A stretch of 64,000 bases of DNA from Ptychodera flava. Taxonomy: Eukaryota > Hemichordata > Enteropneusta > Ptychoderidae. The position numbers were made by a program, and so were the translations under genes. The stretch is from NCBI RefSeq assembly GCF_041260155.1, contig NC_091931.1, forward strand, positions 18,365,166 to 18,429,165. Direction: 5' to 3'. Under the pieces are notes generated by a model. The model saw only the letters and a list, made by a program, of their open reading frames with translations. It was not told the origin of the DNA and did no database searches. Every line of letters begins with the position of its first letter. Within the stretch, counting starts at the first letter, position 1. Of the stretch, positions 39,101 to 50,679 are shown piece after piece.

Positions 39101-41887
39101 CAAAATAAACGTTTCGATGTTGACAACAAATATCACGAAAAGTTAGTTTCTTTTATGTTTCAAAATGGGTCAGCACATGGAAGGTATGCCAAGTTTTTGA
39201 GCATGCCACAAATAGTTAAGAATATTTCAAAATACTGTGAAATTCTTCATCTCGGCATTTTCGTAACTGAGAAAGTCACCTTTTTAAAATTCGAATCCAT
39301 TCGCTTCAATATGATCCGAAGTAAGGCGCCATTATTAAAGGCGTCAAACATTCGACTTCACACAAATCGCCATTTCTTACCTGATTTCCAATTGGTAATA
39401 ACGCCAATCAATGGGATTATATGTGGACATTGACTTAACAAGGTAAGTGTAGTCACTTCATTTTGATAGGCAGTCTGATATTCAATGTCATCTGGCGCAA
39501 ATGAAAACAAGGTCATTTCAATCAAATATAAAGCGAATAAAAACTTGTCTAATAGAAACATTACATTTCATTTTTGTAAATTCTTTTCTTCCCGGTTTAA
39601 ATAGTCTTTACCTAAGTTTGGGTAACCAATAATTGTAAGAAATACCACTGTACATCCGATGGTCATGCAATAATACAGTGATTACGCAAATGAAATGTAC
39701 ATGCAAGATGAGTTAAATATATATAAAGAAGACCAGGATTTACCCTTTAGGATTTTCACTGCAACGTTTCTTTTTTCATTTCCAACCGTTAATGTGCCAG
39801 AATGTACCATGGAAAATTCCCCTTGCCCAATGATATTCCCAACAACAATTTCTTTCCTATCAAATACGGGCACTTCATCCTGGAAAATAAGGCACAAAAG
39901 CAAGTAATACTGGACGGGCGACATCTTTACAGTGTACTCAAGTCAAGCTGTTTCCGTGTTTTAGTGATGTGATATTTTTGTGAATACTTAGAAAAATAAT
40001 CGCAATCATACCAATCCATAATCCAATAACACTATGTCAGAATTTGTAAGACAATAGTTGTAAACATAGACACAAAACAGCACAGAACAGACAGTAAATA
40101 GACGGTACACAAACAGAGTCAAATTCATGAAAGAAAGATATATGGACCTCTGGCCGAAAAACCAAGAAGTGATGTCAGGTGTTTCAAAAATAGTAAGCGC
40201 ATCCTGCCCCACATGTGGCACCCGCCATATATCAATCTGTAAGTCAGATAGGTAGTGGTCACTAACAAGGTAAGTGTAGTCACTTCATTTTGATAAATGT
40301 CACTGATGCCATCAGTGATCATTTGTCGAAGAGAGCTATTGTATTTATCTACCAGCTTGCGATACCTGCCAAAAAAGCGTTTAAATGTAGAGAAAAGTCT
40401 TGCTCTGGAAGAACTTTATCGAAGTTATCGTGTCTTGAAGATTCTTAAAATAAATAAAGAGTAAAGCGTAAAGACGCTTAGCAGGCTAAATACAATGTAC
40501 AGTGCATTTACTCGGTACCACAACTCAATATATGAGACGGATACATGGAATGTACAAAACACACGATCAGCTTGGGTATCACGATATATTTCAAAGTAAC
40601 TGCGGCTCATTGATCAATTAAAGTAAATGAGCATGGCAAAGCTCTTTTAGGACTGAGAGACAAACAGTTGATTACACTAATTTGATCTACAATGTAACTG
40701 TTTGAACAATTTCAGCTGAAATTTGAAGAGTGAAGAGGATTTCTCGAGCTGAAACTAAATAGAAACACACAGTTTCTTGTTTCAGCTTTTACTGAAATTG
40801 TAAAAACAGCTAAATTGTAGGTAAAGTGCAATCAACTATAGCAGGTGTTTAAACACACTTTTTGGAGTAGGTAAAGAAAGAAAGAGAAAGAACAGGAACA
40901 ATATCCAATCTTCTGTAAAACTGAGACACGACTTACCGGTATACAGAGAGACAGCCTCGGTTCACGCAGAGGCATGTAGTTATGTCCCTTCCTCTTCTTG
41001 AATAAAATGACAAGAGCCAATGTGACAATTGCAATGAAGATAATTGTTAGCAAACCAATCGAAGATATTGTCACTTTGTCGTTCATATACGCTGGACCTG
41101 GAGCCAAATCAAGAATATATGTATGGAGAATGGCAAGATTTTTGTCAGTCACATTTGTCATTGCACCTTAATAAGATGGTTACACTCATGTAGTAGCAGA
41201 TTCTTCCCTGAGTAAAAAAAAATTGATGGCAAATGCATAATTATTTCAACACAAAAATAAAATAAGGCGTAATGCCTACATTTCACACATAATTCAGAAT
41301 ATTAAATTTATCAATTGTCATGCACACTGCTAGGTATCGTCAGATATTTATAACTCTTCATCAATATGCCTTTTAAAGTCTGAGTAGAAAAATAAAAGAA
41401 TATTGGTTGCAGGGGCTATGCTATAAACTCCTATAATAATTGCATTTGAAATTGTGTGCAGTAGTATTTCGCAGGTTACACATACATACATACATACATA
41501 CATACATACATACATACATACATACATACATACATACATACATACATACATACATGCTGTAAACATGAAATACATACATGCTGTAAACATGAAATACAAA
41601 CATGCGGTAAACATGAAATCGATGGATGAAAATCGACGCATACACTCATACCTACATCCCATGGATACATTTTTGATACTCTTTCAAGTGAGATAATGGA
41701 TTGGTTGAATTAATGAGGGCGTTCCCGTTCTGACATTGGTTATGTTTCATTCCTCCGTGTGTGGTGATTGAGGTGGCTTCACTTGCCCCTAACTTTTCTA
41801 TCTAAGGATCCTACAGGATTCAACAGGGCGTACACAGGTTCACCAACTTAGAAATCGGAGTTCGCCTCAAAATTGTAATGATTTATA

Positions 41888-41920
<33 letters not shown>

Positions 41921-44900
41921 TCACTCAAACAATTCATGCCAATTTAATTTCATCGCATATCCTTACAATTTTGAGGCGAACTTTACATTCGAGTTCTTTA
42001 TTCAACAGGTTTTAAATGCCTTTACAAAATATTTAAAGCAGGGTATTGTATTTCTGTGAAAAAGATATTCCTTTGGATTAATTATTAACTTCATTTTATA
42101 TGAGTATTTGTTAAATAGTACTTGGTAACATGTGCAACAGTGTATTACATGTGTGAATAACTGTGGAATGGCTGGTGAACATGTGCATTCTTGACATTTT
42201 CAAAGTCATACCTTAACTCTGCAATAGTCTTCACCTTGGTAATAATGTCCAATGTACATTTTGATAAAGTAATAAAGACGGTAGTTTGTAAAAATAAAAC
42301 TTACCATTTACCGTAACAGCAAATATGCAGGATGCAGAGTTATTACTGCTGTCTACAGCTTTATAAATAACAATTGTCGTCCCGATTTCGAATAGATCGC
42401 CAGACCGAAAATTGGCGCTGACCGCAGGCGGACCTGCGTTATCTGTGCTTCTGACATTCGGCCAACTGATGTTCACTTTGGTCGAGAAATCTCTCACAAA
42501 CTTCGTGATGTTTAAGGGACACTGGATAATTGGAGCCATTGTGTCTGTCAATATAACACATTAAGTGCTTGAGTAATGGGAAGGTAGCAGACATGGAAAG
42601 CTCTGCCGTCAGATGTAAAGATATATGTACACATAATTCCTCTTCTCTTCTGACTGATTCGGTTGTTCTGCACACTACTGCTGTAGTCAACGGCATGTAT
42701 GCAAGCCTAAATATTTCAGGGCATAATATTTATTTTAAATAAATTGTAATAAGCCATTGTATACCTCGATCACATTTTTCTCCAGACCATCCAGTGTGAC
42801 ACATACACCCGTGGTATCTGCTGCAGTTGATATAATTGACACAGTCACAACGATGTTGACAGACGTTTCCCCACATACCAACTTGACATCCTGAATATCA
42901 CAGGCAGAATATTAGGATTGATAACATCACAGTCAATTAATTCCAAGAGAGTACTTCATGATTTTCACAATAAGGAGTGATTGAAAGCAATAAACATCAT
43001 ATAAACAAATGTCACTCGTCCATAAGTTTCTTATATTTACCTTCAATGTTCACCTCCAAAGAATTAGAGATAGCATATATACTTGGGTCTTTGGAAGAAA
43101 CGTTACATCTGTAAGAACCCTCAAATTCACTGGTCATGTTCTTGATCTTGAGCTGAGTTAGGCTATATTAGGAAAGACATTCATCAGTGATCACAGTTGT
43201 AAATTTCGGTCCAGTGAGTAGTTCAGGATCCAAGTTGACTTCGCTCGTTTGAGCAAGGCGCCATGAGAAATTGGTTTGCAATTATATTGTCGTTCAATCA
43301 TTTGGATGCAGTATGAAGATAGATTCGTGTTTAGCGTTTTCAAAGCTATTCGATATTCGATAATTGACTGTTTGTGCAGGACAAGATTTGAAACTCGACA
43401 CAGAACTTATGGCGCAGGTATTATATTGGTATTGTCCAAATATTTACCTTGTAAGAAAGGCTCAATACAAACTTTAAATATGATACTTATATTATATCAC
43501 TGATTCTAAGGACTTCAATAGCAGTATTATAAATGTTCTGCCAAAAAATACAAAGTTAATTGTACCTAGCAAAACTAGATCGAATACACTGTATGAATTG
43601 TTGATGATAATTCAACCTCTACCCTAACTCTCGCTCCGACGTGTTGTCACTTGCAATTAACGAGTACGCATGCTAAACAAGGCAACCTTATACGTTTATA
43701 ATAACTTACCCTGGTATGGAATTAGAAATCACCAACGTCTTTTCCTCTTCTGTCAACAGCTTTTCATTCAATTCAAAAAATAATTCCGCGGGTGAAACAT
43801 TGATGAAATTACACATAAGTCGCACAGGCGAATAGTAAAATACTTCCTGACGCGAAATCATCAATGTTACTGATGGATCCATTGCTACAACACGAGAAGT
43901 GACCACTGGTTAACAAACAGTTTTAGTGATATAATCATAGTTTCTTAAATTTTCTTTTACGAATGTTATAAATTAGAATATCACGCTTGACGATAAAATT
44001 GCATTCCGAACTAATAATGAGTTAATAATAATTCAAAGGTACGATCTTTGTCGTACATCAAATTAACTTGATAACTGTCGGGTGATTATTTATCTACATT
44101 GCATTCTTAGCAACTTGTAAGTGACCTCTTTACAGATATGTGAACTTGGAGAGCCTTCACAACTATGAAATGACTATCCATCAGGAACTATAGGAACGTA
44201 AGGCAAACAACTTACGTATATCACAGACTGGACCACGCCAGCCTTCATCACATTGGCAAGCACCATTCCATGCATGACAGGTTGCTCCATTCTGGCACAT
44301 ACAGTCATACTCACAGGAACCACCATATTTGTTCAGTGGACATCCTTTGAAGAAGAAGCACTTTTATTAGTGTTGACGTAATAGAAGCAGGAGGGTCAAA
44401 TAGTATGACAAAGATTACTTATCCTGTGAATTAATTGCAATATTCAATGATATCGTTTCGTGAAAGAAGTTAACCACTGTAAGATGTTGTGCGTATCTGA
44501 TCTCGGAGGGATGCAAAGCTTTTGTTGACTGTTTCCAGCAAATTGGGACTGTGATATTGTCTGAGTACTTCGCACACTTTGATGACTTTCATGTCGCTTT
44601 TCGTAGCACGTACGGTTATAAAGGCGTTATAAAGGCAGAACGCACCACGGAGACAGAAATTCGGGCATTCAAATTTTACCGAATCTTTTCTGATCTACCA
44701 TTTGTGGTTATTTATTGTAAAGCTCTTGATGAAAGAGAAAACTTTACCGTCTTAGTTTTTCTAAAACTGAAAACTACATAGAGTTAACACAGGGATGGCG
44801 GCCATTTTGAATTTCAAATATCGGTAAATCTTAGGCAATTTGTCTCTCTAGTACCAAAATTTGCACATTGACCCCCAATTTTTATTCTTGATTTTGAAAT

Positions 44901-47900
44901 TGAATGACTTAAAGATTACTTAAGAAAAATTTGAGCAAAAGTGTAAGTCTTTCATTTTCGAGGCGCACACTACTTCAAAACACACAAGTGATAGCGTTTG
45001 AATTCGTACAAGAATACCGTCAATATTCCAAAACGTGTTTAGCAAAACTTTACCGATACCAAATCGATACAATAGGCGAGTCTAATATGCCATTTATCTA
45101 TAATGAAAGTTAATTTATCCTTTGGCATGGTTTTTTGACTTTCATTCTATGAATGTTTGTCATTCATTTGCTATAAAATGTACACTTCTTGACACTTACC
45201 TACGTAAATCATTTCAACAATTCCAAAACTAAAGGGTCTCTTCAAGCTTCCCTTTGTTGCTAAGCGTACATCAACATCAAATCTCTGACGAACATGTGTA
45301 TCAATCATTTTCAAAGTAATTTTTCCAACCTATTTAGACCCATATATTCGCTTACTTCTTTTACCATTCGGTTCTGGATCGGCTTCCCTTCTTTGACCTA
45401 AAGATTGATATATTCAAAATTCCAGAAGTTAAAAAAATAGATTTCGTGGATATTTGCGTGTTCTTCGTCTATCTAGTAACAGATGCATTTTATGTCTTCT
45501 TTCGAATACATACCCAAACAATGGGCTATAGTTATTAGTTTTGGATTTAGATAAGTGTTTAATTAATATTCACATATATTTTTTATCATGAAAAAGTGAC
45601 AGGCATTCAATTTTTGACGTTATTTTAATATCATACTATCACTTATTTCATTATCTTACAATAATCTTAAGGTGGTATGCGCCTCGAAAGTGAAAGACTT
45701 AAACTTTTGCTCAAACTTTCCACAAAGGATATTTTAATCATTCTCTCTCAAAATCAAAAATAAAAATTTGGGGTCACCGTGCAAATTTTAGTACTGGAGA
45801 AACAAATTACCTGAGGTTTACTGTTATTCGAAATTCGAAATTGCCGCCATTTCCGTGTTAACTCTATGGAGAAAAATTAAATTTTGGATTTTCGAAAAAC
45901 TGAGCCAGTGAAAGTTTTACTTTTTCCAAAAGCTTTAAAATGAGCCCACACAAGTGCTAGATCAGAAAAAAACTTGTTGAAATTTTATAGGCCGGCTATC
46001 TGTCCTCGAGACGCGTTCGAAATGCCTGACATCACTTTTCGTCATATCTCAGAAGTCCAAGGTTGCCTTCTTTATCCGTGAACGAAAACCAAAACTAATT
46101 TGATGAACAGTATACATATTTGTGTCTATGAAATCTTCTTATACTCATAGTATTATGAAACCAATAAAACAACATACCATTGAAATGGCGATTCATGAAG
46201 ACAGATAAGGTGCGTTTGCGATTTCCTGATGTGCGGCGTGGAATTAATGTTTTGGGGAGCATCAAGACTCTCATCTAACAATATTTATAACTTTAAACTC
46301 TTGAATCTTCGTTGAACAATGAACATGTGCTATCATACTTTTTACCTCAATGATTTTAAATCCAAAATGCGCTGTGTTTCCGCCATCGAACTTGACAATT
46401 TCTACGTCATGTGACTGATCCAATAATGTCACTTTCCCTTCGGTTTCATACCAGCTGATCTCATCATTGTTCGAAGTGCCTCGACGTGGGAAGAGAGCGC
46501 TTGTGTCACACAGTCCAAAATATATATCTAGGGCACCTTATAGTTCATAACAAATGATAAAGATATTTAGTTAGAAATAAAATTATCTTTGCTATGCCAC
46601 CCAAAATTACCCATAGTAAGGATAAACACTTACACTTCCGGTGATAGTTTACAAGTAACAATCACCCTTCTGCAGTACGAATCTTAAGTAATGTCCCTCT
46701 CCGTAAGAATTTTTCATCTCATATAAAGGTGCAGCCAAAGGAGCTATTCATCGAACAGGCTATTTCTTGAGCAAATTTTGAGGGCAGGAGATATTTGATT
46801 TTGCTTGAGCAAGGGACATATTTTTAGCTGGCAGGGAGCAGATTTTAGTTTTTCGTCAGGCAGGGCAGATATCGGTTGATTGGCCAGCTGGGGACTGGGA
46901 TTTGGGAAAAAACAAGGGGAGCGGAATTTACATGTAAAACTGGGACAGGTGAAGTTGAGTCTATTTATAAATTAAACATGGGGGGAATCGAAGGGTTTAT
47001 TCATCACAAGGCAGGGGAGCTTCATATCTGCATGGGAATGATAAAATTTTAAGGGGGATTTTTTTAGGGCAGAGGAAGTCGACGTTTTATTATGTCAGGC
47101 AGGGGAGCTTCAAAAATTCACAATGGGGAGGGGAAACAGGCAAAAATATGTGGGTAATGGGTAAAAATGAATCTTATCATAAGAAGAACTCTTTAAAAGA
47201 GCATTGTTCGTTGACTGCACCTTAAAAAATAAGGGCCAGTTTGCGGGATTTCTATTCCATAAAACCTCCTTTTTGGGTACCCTTCTTTGTCGGTGAGGAA
47301 GAAATCACGGTCATTGTACATCATTTTTCTGATTGGCTATTTCATTAAAGAGCTTGCTGTCTAGCAATACCAGTTTGTGCAAATAGTATGTTGACAAGAC
47401 AACGTAATGAATGGAAGAAACTTATAAGTTTTCTTCGATTGATTACGTTGTGAATGCGTGACTTACAGTGGGAGTTGTTGGTAACATATCTTAGCTGCTT
47501 GGAAAGATCGATATTTGGATCATCATAAGAGGCCTTCTTACCATCCAGTGAGAGATCAGCGATGTGTGGCCATGAACGCTGATGCGTGCAACGAGAATCA
47601 AAAACGGTTTTAGTTACGAGCTACGTTTTCAGGTGGCAATTGCTCAATATGTAATGACTTACAGAAATGCATTTCCCTATTTCGCATCTCAGATATGTAT
47701 AAATGCATTCAAGACAGCGAAAACACAAAGTAACAAAATTAACAAATTTTAAGAGATGAATTCCGTATAGCATTTTTATAATAAAAGAAACAAATCGACG
47801 CTGAACATCTAACACATGCACTTGCAATAATTAAAATTTTAAGCACGTCTGCACCCGAGCATTTTTGTCCTTTTGGACCAAACGATTCGTTTGTTTACAA

Positions 47901-50283
47901 ACCTCGTCTTTGATCGGTGTTTCACATGATTTGTTGTAATAGGGTGGCCAATCATTTACAGCTGTTACGTGAACTGTCAATCCGAACGCCCTAGTGTGCT
48001 CACTCTGTAAATATAAAGAAGGGCAGAAAGTTCAGGCAAGGGTTACCAACCGTAACCTTTTCAATACATAAACGCGGTTAACGTTAGGGACCGTGGATAA
48101 TTAAAACACGCGCACAGTAAGCGCAACTTCTGTGTGTGTGTGTTGTTTTTTTGGGGGGGGGGGGAGGGGTTTGGCTGTATGTCGATTACCGGGCACCACA
48201 AAATCGCACTACATGTTTTCATATCGCAAAATCTAACTATACGTTTCTATGTATCGCAAAATATCGCTGTATAGTTTGGCGAGTATCAGGCCAGTGCGGC
48301 ACCGCGCCGGCGCTACACCAGCATTCTTCTGACATACATGTGGTTCATTGCACATTTAAAATAACGTAACAATCATTTTGGATACACTGGTTCAATTCAT
48401 TTCATTCTATTTGTTGTGTCATTTTCGAGTTGGCGCTGAACAAAGATTGATTTTAGAGGAGGTATGCGGGGGAGGGGTCAGCGTTTGCGTGATTTCATAG
48501 CGACATAATTACCGATTGTAGGTATGCTGATACAGAATGAGGTTTGGTTGGATTTTCGCACTTCCAAACTTTCGTTTGGAGGGGAGGGGGTGAGGGCGTA
48601 CACAATAAGTTGCGTTTACCGTGCGCATGTTTAAATTATCTACGGCCCCCTTATAAGCTTGCATGTGATAGGCAACGTACTGTGTGAGGAAACCAAATTG
48701 CTCATTCAGCGGCACCAGTGTCACCTCAATGTATCAAGGACACTGGTGTTGTACGTGTAGAGTGAAAGGGTTGGTGGTTTTTTTAGCCAAGTTTTCTCGC
48801 TGCTGAAATAGGTAAATGAATCTGTCATTAATCTCCTGTTTTAGTGACATTGCACGAACATGTGTGATCTCTTTAGATTAAAAAGGGCAAAAACAACTAA
48901 AGCCCTTTATTGAAAATCTTTAGTTCAGGTTTTTCTAGACCATCTTGTAATGCTATTTCATTCATGTACGGTTATATTGATATGTATTTTTCTGCAGTGC
49001 TACAACTATATCAAACCGTCGGTTGATTTATTGAATAAACACCCTGCAAACTCATAGCTATGGATCAACATCAATGAAGGAGTAGTTTTGTGAGTTTCGA
49101 GGCAAAGTATCATGCTTCATATAACATTCATAAGGATTTTTTCAGATGGTACTAATTTCCAAGACTCTGTAAAGCACGTCAGCCCACAATATCAATCTGT
49201 ATATTAAACTTTGTAACATCTGTCCTTTGTAGCATACTGTGTGTCCTTCTTCTCGAAAATTTCCTATGCAAAAACATTCATACATAACCTGAAGATAACA
49301 CACGCACACTTAAATACTCTTCACAGGGCTCCCGGGTTCACAAATACACCTGTATATTGCTTAACTAAAGGAAATGTTCCTTAATAGTCTTACCATCATA
49401 TGTACGTGGATTGCGAGAGCAAACTCCTCAGTTATTGATGCTTCGAGGGGGTTTGCCACAACAATGGCAGAATTATTTTCACTGATACCAAACCTATTGA
49501 ACTGATGTAAAGAGATTTCGTTAATATAAAAAAAATTACATACAGCTTAAATGTATAAACAATGGCAGCGTGTTAGTTTGTTTCTTTGGTTCAATGGCAT
49601 AATAGAACAACAAGCGATAACTTAGGGATACTATGAGTTTCAATCATAGTGTTATTTGATATAAATACATGGATCGCTGTTTCAGTTTGCAAACTACGTC
49701 GAAGCGTGAATCGTAACACTATCCAGAGAGAGAGAAATACCGAAAACCGACTTAATTGCTGTTCAGCGCCAGCTATTCTCTTGAAAATTTTGCACAAGTA
49801 TATAACAAAAAATACGACGCTGTACGAAGCTTCTAATGATACCGATCAAATTAACACGTAATATTAACAAACACAAAGTTGTCAATATGTCATATACCGT
49901 CATTACAATCTTGCCACAGTTTTCCATCGTGTAAATTAAAAAAAAACCCAGTTTATATTAATAATATAATATAAGTGAATATTCCGCCTAATAAACATGG
50001 CGCCCTTACTGTATTTCCGTCAACAATGTGTAAACTGTAATTCTGTGAAGGTAGCCTCCACTCTTCAACATTAAAAACGTGACTGCCAACAGCGGTATTC
50101 TGAAAAATTAATTGAGGTACTGGAAGATAACCTTAGGTAATGTGTAGTCTACACGCGCAATAACAATAAACGAACATAAGCATTGATGTACAGACGTTTA
50201 ATAATACCATCACTGATCCCGCAATAGATCACATGTAAAAGTACCTATTTTGGGATACGTATATGAAATTATACCTACCTACA

Positions 50284-50315
<32 letters not shown>

Positions 50316-50647
50316 CATACATACATAGAGTACGTCAGTACAGTTCGCAAAGTGCATAAAGGCTGAGAAAGCCCCATTTATAGTAATATTAAAGTGTACT
50401 GTTATCTCTGCAATACCTCTCGAATGGATACACTGGAATTCTTCGCCATGGTGTAGTTAGCAATCTCTTCTTCCGTATGACACATCTCTGCTCCAAACTT
50501 CCCTGCAAAAGTGCATAGCCAAGCAGTTATATGAGAGAGAGACAGAGAGAGACAGAGAGAGGAGGCAAAGACGGACAGAGAGACAGATACAGTGCAGAAG
50601 ACTAACGGAGGAGGAGGACTACAGGAGAATGACAGAGAAATGACAAA

Positions 50648-50679
<32 letters not shown>

